Positions 19,611 to 31,420 of a DNA stretch of 64,000 nt are shown here, piece after piece. The stretch spans positions 43,424,298 through 43,488,297 of the forward strand of contig OZ010599.1 in assembly GCA_963932145.1 (NCBI GenBank). The letters are read 5' to 3'. Source of the stretch: Acanthosepion lycidas (Eukaryota > Mollusca > Cephalopoda > Sepiida > Sepiidae). The notes beneath the pieces are model-generated. The model did no database searches. It saw only the letters and a program-made list of their open reading frames with translations, and was not told the DNA's origin. A program made the position numbers and the translations under genes. Every line of letters begins with the position of its first letter. Positions within the stretch are counted from its first letter, which is position 1.

Positions 19611-20459
19611 CTTCAAAATTGAAGCTCATATTTATTTTAATTGAAGAAAATTTCAAGTCCAGCTGAAAAGGAGTAATGATTTCAGTCATTATCCTGATTA
19701 TTAATCATCTTTATTCTTTATTATCCTAATCAACCAAGGTGTAATATATTCAGCAGCATAGGTTGACCAAAACAGGTTATGGCTGGCATGATCAAAGGTC
19801 ATGTCTCTCATAGTCAATTACATGATATGACTGAAGACACAGTAATAATGTAACCCCATAACTATACATTGCAAATCATGTGATCAACTGGTACATGTCA
19901 GAGTCCTGATATAAAAAAAAAACCTAATGAAAGTTTTACTTTGACAGTTTTTACAGACTGGAAATTAAAAACCAACCCGCCAGAGGAATCATTTCCAGCT
20001 GAAAACAAAGCTTCAAAATAAGTTCAATATTAAAAAAATAATTTTATTTTTGGTTCAGTGAAAAACTTAAAGAAGAAATTAAATAAACAGAGCTATGTGT
20101 CATCAACTTATATGAAGGAAACAAAAGAAAGGTGAATCTTATTATCAAATTCATGAAAATTGTATAAAAATTCCTATTTAAGTTATAACTGCACTGGAGC
20201 CTAAGAAATACTTGTAACTGTATTTGTTGCAGTGTTGACTCAAGTGTTAGACGATGAATCTCTGAACCAAGTTGCCTTTTGATCCTTTTGATGAGTTAGG
20301 ATGCTATTGGAAATGATCATGAAACCTTATTTCTTGTTTTGCTAAGTATGAAACAAGAAACCATGTCTCTTGCTCAAGCCCCTCTTTCTCTTGCCATTCT
20401 ACATCCAAATAAAGCAAGAATAGCTGTCTTAGATCAATGATTAAAAATGGTTTCAAGTG
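19611..20459. other. Unrecognised AT-rich DNA
   Basis: No supported feature in about 850 bp. Confidence 0.5.
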
Positions 20460-20800
20460 AATGACATAAAGATCTTAGAGAGGACCATCCCTCTTCAAAC
20501 CTTTGTGGTCTGGTGCTACAGAACCACAAAGAACTTTACCAAATAACAGAAACCACATCAGTTGGGGATTTTTAGCAGCAGCAACAATTAAAATAGATTA
20601 TCACACATAACTTGAAGAGAAAATAATGACATAATGAAGATGTTAACATTCAACACTACTTCAAACAAAAGATTATGAAAGAAACACTCATTAATACTCG
20701 AAACAGCCATAAAAACTATTTTTCTGGAAATTGTTTTAATAGTATGATTTTATAAATTTCAACTAAAAACAACACTAGCAGCTTAGTCAATAAATACCAA
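20460..20800 (+). mobile_element. RTE-like family C LINE, coding end and 3' tail
   Basis: It parallels 45900-46240: TGTGGTCTGGTGCTACAG and AAAGAACTTTACCAAATAAC, GGGGATTTTTAGCAGCAGCA, ATAATGACATAATGAAGATG, then ACTACTTCAAACAAAAG, and a GGAAATTGTTTTAATAG tail. In the 45.6-kb copy the first words correspond to LKELYQI-type residues of the RT C-terminus. Stops prevent any product. Confidence 0.65.
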
Positions 20801-20899
20801 TTTTTTCCCTTTTTTTATTACCATTACCATTGTATATCTGTGAGGACATTTGATTTTTGTAATTTAGATGACATAAATTTTCTTCTACAGTAAAATAGT

Positions 20900-21085
20900 A
20901 AAATTATGACTGTTGGAAAAGAAGCCCCTGTCAGTAGTGGAAAGAGAGATATTGGATGTGAGAAACCTATTTTCCTAAAAAATGATTTTAATTGAAAGAT
21001 TTTATAAATTTCAGCTAAAGGTAGCACTGGCTAATTGGGCAATGAAATGTTTCCATATAAGGAAAGGAATAATATTACAATTGCT
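20900..21085 (+). mobile_element. RTE-like family C 3' tail, second copy
   Basis: GTGAGAAACCTATTTTCCTA, AAGATTTTATAAATTTCAGC, TAGCACTGGCTAATTGGGC and GTTTCCATATAAGGAAA match the end of the copy at 46160-46280. It lies about 200 bp after another fragment of the same family in the same orientation. Confidence 0.6.
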
Positions 21086-21714
21086 TTAACCCCAAAACTG
21101 TGATATATTCCTAACCCCCACTCTGAATCCTTAGACCACTTACTGTTAGACTCAAACCTGATTTATTACACAAGGTGATAAAAAAAAATTAAGAGTAGAC
21201 ATTCCCCTGTCAGATAATCACTACTCAGGAAAAAATAGCTGTAATATCCATTGTCAAATACAACAGATTATATCAATTGTAGATATTCAAATATAAATTG
21301 AAGTTGGATTTTTATTTTCTATTCACTATTGTATTATGTAGCAATAAACATCAAACAATACAAATATTTGGAGAGAATATGAGATTTTAGAAGTTCCTGA
21401 TTTTGTGGCAACTACTGAGACATACTTAAACCTAGAAAAGGATATGTGATTAAAAAAATAAAAAATGTCCCTTGATGTTTGAGATGATTTTTAAAGGAAT
21501 TGCTACAAGTAAATATTTAGATAATTTTACTTACTTGGAATTAGTTTCTGTGACATAACACCCACTCATTAAAGAACAAACAAATTACACAATTATTTAT
21601 TTACACCTTCACTGTTTAAATTAGATAATTAAAGTAACAGTATTTTTCAGTGCCCACCGCACATCCAAATTAGAGATGTGGTCAATAAAAGGGTTGTTTA
21701 GTTAAAGAATAAGA
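21086..21714. other. AT-rich DNA, nothing recognised
   Basis: No feature supported. Confidence 0.5.
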
Positions 21715-21945
21715 GCATTTATCTTGGTGGGGTAGGTAATGCAATAGATATTCCCAATGAAATTCCTGCTTAGTCTGTTACATTTACTTTCACACAAATA
21801 CTCTTGGGAAAGGCATGAATCCATCCTTTTTTCCTATGTGTTAAATATTACAGCAAACAAAGCTTTCTACCATGGATAACAACCAGTCTATGAGAAGGAA
21901 AACTCAACAAGAATCCCTACTCTATCTTTCCCAAGAATGCCTGGA
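21715..21945 (+). repeat. tRNA-derived SINE copy
   Basis: The blocks TTACATTTACTTTCACACAA, CTTGGGAAAGGCATGAATCC, ATGGATAACAACCAGTCTAT and GAGAAGGAAAACTC follow the same order as the copies at 15340, 51904 and 53320. The head (AATGAAATTCCTGCTTAGTC) is diverged at the B box. Body similarity is clear. Confidence 0.6.
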
Positions 21946-22066
21946 AATTTGCAGATAATAAAAGAAAGGAATCCGTGGAGAATTATGATTGCCTATGTAT
22001 TAAAGGAACATTTTAATTTTAATTATAAATAATTTTATCATGTCTTTAAAACATGATACAAAACTA

Positions 22067-22143
22067 TTATGTTGGTGCAAAAATAATGTCGTTTTCTCAC
22101 ATATGTTACTATGTGAGAAAACGACATTATTTTTGAACCAACC

Positions 22144-22146
<3 letters not shown>
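22067..22146. mobile_element. Mariner MITE, 80-bp class
   Basis: It starts TTATGTTGGTGCAAAAATAA, has ATGTCGTTTTCTCACATA and its complement around the centre, and ends GAACCAACCTAT, flanked by TA. It is a shorter relative of the 102-bp class and has lost the TGACGTAA segment. A (TA)n array adjoins it at 22149. Confidence 0.85.

Positions 22147-22148
<2 letters not shown>

Positions 22149-22197
<49 letters not shown>
22149..22197. repeat. (TA)n microsatellite
   Basis: Uninterrupted TA dinucleotides directly after a MITE, possibly expanded from its TA target. Confidence 0.95.
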
Positions 22198-22201
<4 letters not shown>

Positions 22202-23010
22202 TTTATATAATGGGAAATATGTGGTCACTCTATGAGTGTTACTAGTACATGTAAGCCAGTACTACATGGTCAGGTCATTGTTGACTAAACCTGTTCCCCT
22301 ACCAGTCTTTTCTGGTGAGAAGAGACCTGTTAAATGGCAGATCAACCCTCTTGTAAGATCAACAGCCAACTAGCACAATGGAGTAGACTCAGTGGTGACA
22401 TCCTACCAGTTCTCACTGGTTCACACAAACCAATACTTAAAATTATAAAAGCTTAGCAAACCAGTTGTTGGATTATCTGAAAATAATCTTATATATTAAT
22501 AGCCGAAGGTCCAGGTAAAATGTTAGCCATGCTCGTGTGTGCCTCGGGAAAATCTAATAGACACTCCCTCTACCATTTTGAAGTTAAAAATGTGATAAAT
22601 CTTCTAGTCATAAATTTAATAGGTTTTCTATTGGATCTTTGGAACTGCAGTGATTCATCTTGAATGTGGCTAAGAAACCATAAAACAGTTGATGACACTA
22701 GAGTCAAAAAAGCATCATACTTCTGAACAGAAATATGATAAGAACGGAATTTCACTCTGGAAATATCTTAATAAATAAATGTTTTCTATTAAATTATCAA
22801 AATGGTTTAAATCTTTTTGATACTATAAAGTGATTTGTTTTCATTCTCAGATTGAAAAGAAAATAAGCAGAATAGGTTCCTAAAAATTACCTTCCTGGAA
22901 TTTTAGGATGCCACCACTGGGTAGACTAGATACTATAGCTATGTATGCAACAAGTGTGTAGAGAACTGGTTCAGCTGTACTGTGGCCCTATGACCACACT
23001 TATGTACAGG
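22198..23010. other. Unrecognised DNA
   Basis: Moderate AT content and no readable coding or repeat signature. Confidence 0.5.
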
Positions 23011-23022
23011 ACTGATGATAAT

Positions 23023-23042
23023 GATAGTGGGGGTGGTGGTGG

Positions 23043-23083
<41 letters not shown>
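23023..23083. repeat. (GTG)n-(GAT)n microsatellite
   Basis: GGTGGT repeats pass into about 14 GAT triplets. The apparent Met-rich frame is an artefact of ATG repeats. Confidence 0.95.
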
Positions 23084-23085
<2 letters not shown>

Positions 23086-25145
23086 AATTAGCTATATGGT
23101 TTCATTTTTTAACCTGGGCTCAAATCATAAGCTAAATGACCAAAAACTGAATGTCACATTTGAAAAATGTGATATCTCCCAAGTATTGACACTTCCAGCT
23201 AACTATTATTTAGGGTGGAGTTCATGTTAAATTTACATACTGTTATGGTCTTATGATTATAAATAACTATTAATGTAACCCATGCATGTACAGTAATATA
23301 TGCCAAGAATTTAATATTAGCCTTTTGGCTTTGAAGTAAAAAAATTAACTGAATCCAGTTCCAGTAGGCGCCATTTCCTCAGACAATAGTTCTCCTTTAG
23401 AAAGTGGCTTGAGTCATTACCTGATATCTGAAGTGTCCCTAAAGGAGGATGTGTTGAGGAGACTGGGCTTTTTTTGACTATTGATTTCATGTACACATAG
23501 GACTACCACTTTGAATCCTAAACTTGTACCACATTTAGATTGAGTGGACATTCCAATAAATCTTGCATAGTGTTTATCCTTCACAAGCTGAGAATATTTG
23601 ATGTTTATTATAGAAGGTAACTGGTCATTGGTCAGTAGGATAGTTGGTAAAAAACAATATGTAGAGTACTCTCAGTACTAGTTCGGAAAATGTGATTCAA
23701 AGATTCTATTGAAGAAATTTTGCTGATATCATAATTTTCTTGGTCTAGCAATTGATTCATCAACATTTTCAGCAGTATAACTACATGACTCACCCTAAAG
23801 GCCTACGGGTTAATGACATCATGGCTTTCTCCACCAATCAACACCCAGCCTTCTGGAAATATCCAGGCTAAAGATCAAATCACTCTCTTTAATTCTGTCA
23901 TCATGAGGACCCTGCAAGTTCTATTTAAAGAGCTGAAAGTGATTCACAAGATGGAGTTGAATATTACTGCTTTCATGTTATATTCTTGTTCCTGACCTAA
24001 ATACATAGCCTTAGAGGAAGAGTGAACAATCACAACTTATTACCAGTGATTACTGAGACAACAAATTTTTTAGGTTTTAAAATTTTGGGTTTTTTACCCT
24101 TTTTATGTAAATGAACAGTATCAAATACTAATGCATTTGTTTACATGTGTTTTTACATCCATGTGTGGTAATATTGTTCTTATTTGAAATTCTGCATTTC
24201 AAGTTTAATTTGATTAATGTTGTGTTATTTGTAATGGAAAGGAAAGGTTTTAATTTTTTACAATGTGCATGAATGTAATCATCTTTTCCTTATTTCATCA
24301 ATCTTGTTATTGGTCTAAAATTTCATATTTTCAGCTTACAGTGTAATAACATTGTGTATGGCCATGATAACCCATAACAGATTTTTTTATAGAGACTTTT
24401 GAGATTCAACAAGATTGATTCAGAGACTTGTATAAAACTAATGACAGGACAGACCTCAAGGCACGATTCACTAATTCTTTGTAGCTGTCTTTTTTACATT
24501 TATCCATGCAATTCTCACTGGTTATTGAGGGAATGATGAGTTGTGAATACTACCACACCAGGTATAATCTGTTCCCACTATGTTGCAACTATGCTGTGAT
24601 CTGCTCTCTGCTATGTTGAAACTGGTGTTATGTTTAGCTGTTGAATTGGATATCTGACAGGCCCATGGTAAACCTTTCAGCTGAAAACAAATTCTAATCA
24701 CAATGCTGTTCTGAGAATAACAAATAACTATTTATTATTGGTAATTCCTACACAATTCTATCTTTCTTCTTTTTGTTTATAGCTGTAGGTTACATATTGT
24801 TTTTCACTGTAGCTCTTACCTTCAATCTGTTTTGTGAGTATAAAACTTTCCAAGCATTTTTCCTCATTATGTGTCCTAGAAATTTCATGGATTAATGATC
24901 TCATACAATAATGCAATAATCATATTTATGCTAGTTCAGTAGTACCTGTTACTTTGTAAGAAGATCAAATTCCAAATGTAAATTGTTTGTCCATTTAATA
25001 TACTACATTTATTAGAAAATATATTTAGTTAAAATACAGCAGTCATAAAAATGACTTCAAAGGACTGCACAATTTTGCTTATACTCTTTTCTTATTATCC
25101 AGGCAGAAAGGGTAATTAACTTTCATAATACAGATGTCCATTTCA
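23084..25145. other. Unrecognised AT-rich DNA, 2 kb
   Basis: The longest stretch in the left half without an identifiable element. No frame shows family similarity. It could be unique intergenic or intronic DNA. Confidence 0.5.
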
Positions 25146-27042
25146 ATTACTTTCAAACTATGTGTGCATATATATTCTAATTATATTCAAACTATGTGTG
25201 CGTATATATTCTAATTATATTCAAACTATGTGTGCATATATATTCTAATTATATTCAAACTATGTGTGCGTATATATTCTAATTATATTCAAACTATGTG
25301 TGCGTATATATTCTAATTATATTCAAACTATGTGTGCGTATATATTCTAAATATATTCAAACTATGTGTGCGTATATATTCTAATTATATTCAAACTATG
25401 TGTGCGTATATATTCTAATTATATTCAAACTATGTGTGCATATATATTCTAATTATATTCAAACTATGTGTGCGTATATATTCTAATTATATTCAAACTA
25501 TGTGTGTGTATATATTCTAATTATATTCAAACTATGTGTGCGTATATATTCTAATTATATTCAAATTATGTGTGCGTATATATTGTAATTATATTCCATC
25601 TATGCGTGCATATATATTCTAATTATATTTAAACTATGTGTTCATATATATTCTAATTATATTCCAACTATGTGTGCATATATATTCTAATTATATTCAA
25701 ACTATGTGTGCGTATATATTTTAATTATATTCAAACTATGTGTACGTGTATATTCTAATTATATTCAAACTATGTGTGCGTATATATTCTAATTATATTC
25801 AAACTATGTGTGCGTGTATATTCTAATTATATTCAAACTATGTGTGCGTATATATTCTAATTATATTCAAACTATGTGTGCGTATATATTCTAATTATAT
25901 TGAAAATATGTGTGCGTATATATTCTAATTATATTCAAACTATGTGTCCATATATATTCTAAATATATTCAAACTATTTGTGCGTGTATATTCTAATTAT
26001 ATTCAAACTATGTGTGCGTATATATTCTAATTATATTCAAACTATGTGTGCATATATATTCTAATTATATTCAAACTATGTGTGCATATATATTCTAATT
26101 ATATTCCAACTATGTGTGCATATATATTCTAATTATATTCAAACTATGTGTGCATATATATTCTAATTATATTCAAACTATATGTGCGTATATATTTTAA
26201 TTATATTCAAACTATGTGTGCGTGTATATTCTAATTATATTCAAACTATGTGTGCGTACATATTCTAATTACATACAAACTATGTGTGCATATTTATTCT
26301 AATTATATTCAAACTATGTGTGCGTATATATTCTAATTATATACAAACTATGTGTGCGTATATATTCTAATTATATTCAAACTATGTGTGCATATATATT
26401 CTAATTATATTCAAACTATGTGTGCATATATATTCTAATTATATTCCAACTATGTGTGCATATATATTCTAATTATATTCCAACTATGTGTGCATATATA
26501 TTCTAATTATATTCCAACTATGTGTGCATATATATATTCAAAGTATGTATGCATATATATTCTAATTATATTCCAACTATATGTGCATATATATTCTAAT
26601 TATATTCAAACTATGTGTGCATATATATTCTAATTATATTCCAACTATGTGTGCATATATATTCTAATTATATTCAAACTATATGTGCGTATATATTTTA
26701 ATTATATTCAAACTATGTGTGCGTGTATATTCTAATTATATTCAAACTATGTGTGCGTACATATTCTAATTACATACAAACTATGTGTGCATATATATTC
26801 TAATTATATTCAAACTATGTGTGCGTATATATTCTAATTATATACAAACTATGTGTGCGTATATATTCTAATTATATTCAAACTATGTGTCCATATATAT
26901 TCTAATTATATTCAAACTATGTGTGCATATATATTCGAATTATATTCAAACTATGTGTGCGTACATATTCTAATTATATACAAACTATGTGTGCGTATAT
27001 ATTCTAATTATATTCAAACTATGTGTGCCTATATATTCTAAT
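25146..27042. repeat. 34-bp minisatellite, about 56 units
   Basis: The unit is CTAATTATATTCAAACTATG followed by TGTGCGTATATATT. It repeats with single-base variants (CG/CA at the junction, CAAAC/CCAAC, ATTCA/ATACA). A variant series beginning CAAACTATATGTG at 26174 recurs at 26675, including GTGTATATT, GTACATATT and ATTACATACAAAC variants in the same order. This is a block duplication of roughly 500 bp inside the array. The unit is not a multiple of three; frames such as SNYIQTMCAYI are repeats, not genes. Confidence 0.95.
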
Positions 27043-27059
27043 TCAATAACAGACTGAAA

Positions 27060-27392
27060 AATATCTCTACAAAAAACTTTAAAAAACAATTTTATTTATT
27101 ACCAAATAATTATCTGATTTTTTTTCTTCTCTCCAAGTCTATGGTTTTGTTGCTCTGCCTAGGGTAGGTGTTGTCCATACTGATTTGGAAAGGAATGTAC
27201 TATTACAATGTCTTATTTCAAATTTGATCAAATTGTGTGTGTATGTGTCTGCATGTGCTTGTGTATAAATTAAATTGCACACACATATGTATGTCATGCA
27301 TGTATAACAGACATTTCCATGTTTGTTACATACATACATGCAAAATCACACAAAGTGTGTGACAGACAAAGAATTAGCTCTTTTATAAAATA
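27060..27392. other. AT-rich DNA with (TG/CA) stutters
   Basis: GTGTGTATGTGTCTGCATG and CATACATACATG type low-complexity words; no gene supported. Confidence 0.5.
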
Positions 27393-27755
27393 GATTACAA
27401 ACTTAAATTGGGCAGACAAAGCTACTCAGAAGCCATTGATGGTTGTGTTAGAATAAAGTCATAAGTCATCGTGACTGAGTGTTTAAGTGTACTGGTTTTG
27501 TTCAAGCTCATAGTCATGTCAGATTATGTGCTCTTATATTACAAATTATTATTACATATTACATATTATTATTACATATTATTATTACATATATTATTAC
27601 ATATTATTATATTACATATTATTATGATCACAAACTTAAATTAGGCAGATAAAGCTATTCGAAAGGCATTGATGGTTGTTCTAGAATGAAGGTTTAAGTG
27701 TACCGGCCATGTTCAAACTGGTGGTCATGTCAGATCATGTGCTCTTTCCTAGAAA
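27393..27755. repeat. Direct duplication of ~125-150 bp around an ATT/ATAC-rich spacer
   Basis: 27393-27533 and 27630-27751 share ACAAACTTAAATT-GGCAGA, AAAGCTA-TC, CATTGATGGTTGT, GTTTAAGTGTAC and GTCATGTCAGAT-ATGTGCTCTT. Between them 27543-27625 is an irregular TATTATTACATAT repeat. The right copy lacks the CATAAGTCATCGTGACTGA piece. Confidence 0.75.
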
Positions 27756-28021
27756 CTGTAGCTAAGGTCTGTTCAACTTAGTTGCAGCATAGACCACAAA
27801 TTGGCTCTGTGGGTGTTGAAGAAGCACATATGTACCTGGGCAAGCATCTGCAACAGAGATTAGTTAGTGAACCTAGCAGACTCCATAATCTCCCTAGACT
27901 GACTGAAGCAGACTACATCTATAGCATAATTTTATTACAGCAATAAAAACAAATGTATTTAAAGAACATACATAAAAAGGGTAAGAGAAGTAGCAAAAAT
28001 ATAAATTACAGTAAATTGGTA
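27756..28021. other. Unrecognised DNA
   Basis: No feature supported before the MITE. Confidence 0.5.
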
Positions 28022-28123
28022 TTAGGTCGGTGCAAAAATAATGACGTAATAATGTCGTTTTTTGACGTATTTTTTAACGTCAAAAAACGACATTATTACG
28101 TCATTATTTTTGCACCCACCTAA
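28022..28123. mobile_element. Mariner MITE, 102-bp class
   Basis: TTAGGTCGGTGCAAAAATAA to GCACCCACCTAA with TA flanks. It is almost identical internally to 19507-19608, and its own two halves pair nearly perfectly. High identity between the two copies implies fairly recent spread. Confidence 0.9.
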
Positions 28124-28179
28124 TAGTACAGAAATATAACAATGATTAAAAACCTCAAAACCAGTTTATTGGTTCTTTC

Positions 28180-29030
28180 TCATTTAAGAGGAGTAGATAG
28201 ATTCATCTATCGCCCAATTCACATTCCTCCCCAGTTTTTGAACAGGAATAGAGGTCTATCCCTTAGTTCCTGTTTAGGATTGGGTTTGTGGTTCCTTTTA
28301 AATTCTATTACAACTATACTTCTAATATCTCTGCCTAAACTCTGAAATTTTATTTATTATTTTTAAAAAATTTTTCATCAATAGGAGTAGATAGGTTCAC
28401 ATTCCTCCCCAGTCTTTTGAACAGGAATAGAAGTCTATCCCTTAGCTCCTGTTTAGGATTGGGTTTCTGGTTCCTTCTAAAGTCTACTTAAACTCTATAC
28501 TTCTAATATCTCTGCCTAAACTCTGAAATTTTATTTATTATTTTTTAAAAATTTTTCCTCAATAGGAGTAGATAGGTTCACATTCCTCCCCAGTCTTTTG
28601 AACAGGAATAGAAGTCTATCCCTTAGCTCCTGTTTAGGATTGGGTTTCTGGTTCCTTCTAAAGTCTACTTAAACTCTATACTTCTAATATCTCTGCCTAA
28701 ACTCTGAAATTTTATTTATTATTTTTTAAAAAATTTTCCTCAATAGGAGTAGATAGGTTCACATTCCTCCCCAGTCTTTTGAACAGGAATAGAAGTCTAT
28801 CCCATAGCTCCTGTTTAGGATTGGGTTTCTGGTTCCTTCTAAAGTCTACTTAAACTCTATACTTCTAATATCTCTGCCTAAACTCTGAAATTTTATTTAT
28901 TATTTTTTAAAAAATTTTCCTCAATAGGAGTAGATAGGTTCACATTCCTCCCCAGTCTTTTGAACAGGAATATAAGTTTATTCCTTGCTTCCTGTTTAGG
29001 ATTGGGTTTCTGGTTCCTTTTAAAAACTTT
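28180..29030. repeat. 181-bp tandem repeat, about 5 units
   Basis: GAGTAGATAG marks the units at 28191, 28385, 28566, 28747 and 28928, giving one 194-bp and three 181-bp spacings. Units carry CACATTCCTCCCCAGTCTTT, GAACAGGAATAGAAGTCTAT and GGATTGGGTTTCTGGTTCCT. The middle three are nearly identical, while the first (extra ATTCATCTATCGCCCAATT) and last are diverged, as expected for array edges. The period is close to a nucleosomal repeat length. No coding. Confidence 0.95.
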
Positions 29031-29213
29031 TTTCATTTTCTTTAACTCCCAATAGTCCCTTGCATCTTAATGACATTATTGGCTTGCTTGGAGCGAACTG
29101 ACAAAAAAAAAAAAACAAACAAAAAAAATCAAGAACAAGAAAAAACAAAATATACACAGCAATTAAATAAAAAAATGTACAACCCCAGACTAATGTTATT
29201 TACAAACAACAAA
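29031..29213. other. A-rich DNA
   Basis: Poly-A-like runs near 29103-29130; no gene. Confidence 0.5.
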
Positions 29214-29929
29214 TCTCTATCTATAAAAGGCAGGATGTGTGTGTGTGTGTAATGAATGCACAGCTGCAATTTTCATTGGATTTGCACCAAAATTTACATG
29301 CACATGCATTTCCCAACTTCCATCGATAGTGGAAATAATCAATTTTTTCATGCTTCTACGGTAGTTTTCATGTAGTTTGCAGCCATTTTGTACCGGTCAG
29401 AGTGAGAGCCTATAGCTGGCTGCCACGAATAGGCAGGAAGATTCTATTGGTCAGCATGAGAGCCAACAGCTGACTGACACGAATGTTAACTAGCATGCTA
29501 GCATGCAAAAAAAATTGACAGCTACATTTGTCACAAGTAGGAAAAATTTAATTGGCTCATTCACTTGCTTAAACTCAATGTTGATTCTGATTCTGCAGAA
29601 CTGGGTTGGGTGTGAAAAAGTATTTGTTGTTAACATTCTTTTTTCATTTAGTTTTTCCAGTTATGAGTCATTTTTTAAAGCTGATCATTTTTGTGTTCAT
29701 TTTGCTTAGTTCTTTTTTCATAACAGATTTAATGCTTAGTATAGAGCTTAGAAAAAATTCACAGTGTGAGATAGGCAAGAAGTAAGGCATGTAGCAATAT
29801 CAGCATGGCAAAGGGCACTCCTTTAAAGGCAAGGAAGGGCAAAAATATTTTAAGTCAAGTGATAGCGATTGCTGTATGAGTCGTACGATTTTTGAATTAA
29901 GCAGGGGCAACGCTGGGCCATGCTGCTAG
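29214..29929 (+). mobile_element. Helitron-like non-autonomous element (716 bp)
   Basis: The left end is A|TCTCTATCTATAAAAGGCAG, with a (TG)n run and GAATGCACAGCTGCAATTTT behind it. The right end is GGGGCAACGCTGGGCCATGC followed by TGCTAG|T. This combination (5' TC, TATAAAA-(TG)n head, GGCAACGC-GGG near a CTAG 3' end, insertion between A and T) is the common layout of animal Helitron-type elements. The 3' hairpin is degraded (consensus CCCGGGCAACGCCGGG). No Rep/helicase frame is present, so it would need an autonomous partner. Confidence 0.65.
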
Positions 29930-29984
29930 TATAATATTAAATGCTAATTACATTTAAGCCCACCAAATATTCCTTTTGTATATG

Positions 29985-30150
29985 GTTGTTAGGACAAATC
30001 AATGCATAAACTAGTGAGCTTGAGTAAATAGATGGTGGAACATGGTTATGCGGAGATAACAAAAAAACAAAATTTATTAAGAGCTAGAAAGGACAGGAAA
30101 TTGTGGAGAGCCATGATCACCAATGTCCTGAAGAGACACATCACATAGTT
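29985..30150 (+). pseudogene. RTE-like LINE RT C-terminus, 3' fragment
   Basis: Plus-strand residues include SKWMVEHG-like sequence (with one stop), LLRARKDRKLWRAMITNVLK and RHIT before a stop near 30147. It aligns with 7990-8135 and 19200-19320. Confidence 0.75.
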
Positions 30151-30865
30151 GTGGCATTGAAAGTTTATTGATAAATTTATTATTAGAGGTTCACCAAAAG
30201 AGTTGTTCACCTTTGATAAAAAATAGCTTAAAGGCATCTTTGTTTTTAATTTAGACCAAGCATAAGAAATTGAATGTCCAGTAAAAATCGAACACCAATG
30301 ATTTAGAAGAATAGCTCACTAACCAAAACACACCAGCAGTGGCTGAGAGCGGTACATGAAGTTTAGCAACTGATTACCTTCAGTGATGTTAATTATTTAA
30401 ATAAAATCATCACCCAATTGGTATGAGGAGACTCCATCTATACTTCTCATTGTTGCTGGCTCACCGATCATATTCTGGATTCAGATGTGCATCTTTGCTG
30501 ATAAGTAGGAAGTGAAGAGTGTATTCAAAGTAGAAGCATTTCATGAAGAGGTTTGCATTATGTGAGTAGTTCACTGGAAAGGCCAACAGACTGACAAACA
30601 AGAAGGCTGAAAAAAGAAAGGAAGAATTGGCCTGTGATTGAAAAGTGGTTTCTAATGAGAAGGATGGAAGTTCATAATTAGTTGAAGAGAAGAAAAAGAG
30701 AATGAATGAAGCTAGCGAGCTAGAGATGAGTAGCTTGAGAAAGATATGTAGATAAATATGAACAGATTGAGATAGATATGAAAAGCTACTTCACTATTTA
30801 CTAAGCTTAGTTGGCACAAAATTGCAATAAATTAATTAATTATTTTTAACCTTATAGACACTTTC
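30151..30865. other. Unrecognised AT-rich DNA
   Basis: No element recognised. A purine-rich stretch (30600-30780) contains imperfect AGAGATGAG and GAAAGATATG words. Confidence 0.5.
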
Positions 30866-31105
30866 TCGCAGACTGTGGCTACTCTAACACTATTTCCATG
30901 GCAAATATTCAGATGAGCTACATTCCTTAGGTACACCAGTCCAAACCTTTACAGCTAGAACCTACCATACACAGAGTTGAATCATCTTCATTTCCTTTGT
31001 ATTCCATTAGTAAGGAAGAAGTTCCACTCAGACAGCTTCTTCCTGAGAACTACTACTACTAATCACTACAAACTTAACCTCTTGAATCAATCATTCTTCT
31101 TCTAT
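30866..31105 (+). pseudogene. Jockey-like LINE RT C-terminus, left piece
   Basis: Plus-strand frames give YFHGKYSDELHSLGTPVQTF, TARTYHTQS and, after a shift, a KEEVPLRQLLPEN segment, then DHYKLNLLNQS. These match the tail of the copy at 55670-56060. The continuation of the element (3' end) is found after an RTE-like insertion at 31311-31420. Confidence 0.7.
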
Positions 31106-31310
31106 GTGCCATGTCCCTTCAGGACGTTGGCAATCTTGGCTCTCCACAGCTTCCTTTCCTTTGGAGCGCTTAAATTTTTTTGCTATCTCTCCTAAATTCT
31201 GTTCTAACACCCCTTTACTTAAGCTTGCTAGGTAGGTTATTCATAGTTTTCCACTTGCTTACAATCTGTCTTGTGAGTATCAATTTTTCAAAGACTTCTT
31301 TCCTCATTAT
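31106..31310 (-). pseudogene. RTE-like LINE 3' end nested in the jockey-like remnant
   Basis: The minus strand encodes EALKRKEAVESQDCQRPEG-like residues in shifted frames. Complements of GGACGTTGGCAATCTTGGCT and GCTTGCTAGGTAGGTTATTC correspond to the WRAMIANVLK and TYLASLSK blocks of the RTE-like family. A GAAGAAGAA-type tail (complement of 31093-31101) marks its 3' end. It lies antisense between two parts of one jockey-like element. Confidence 0.65.
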
Positions 31311-31420
31311 CTATCCTATATATCTTCATAATATGCATTTCTTATTTCATCCCTTTACACACTTGACCTTACTCAGTAACTCTCTACTTTGGGTGGCTCT
31401 CGTGTTTTGTATTGGGTGAC
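31311..31420 (+). mobile_element. Jockey-like LINE 3' end, right piece
   Basis: ATCTATCCTATATATCTTCA, ATAATATGCATTTCTTATTT and GGGTGGCTCTCGTGTTTTGT match the 3' end at 8318-8420, including the YISS-stop region. Confidence 0.65.

Noticed and set aside
25146-27042. Open frames such as SNYIQTMCAYI repeats as a repetitive protein
   Set aside because: The 34-bp unit is not a multiple of three and frames close at variants; the peptide is an artefact of the minisatellite.
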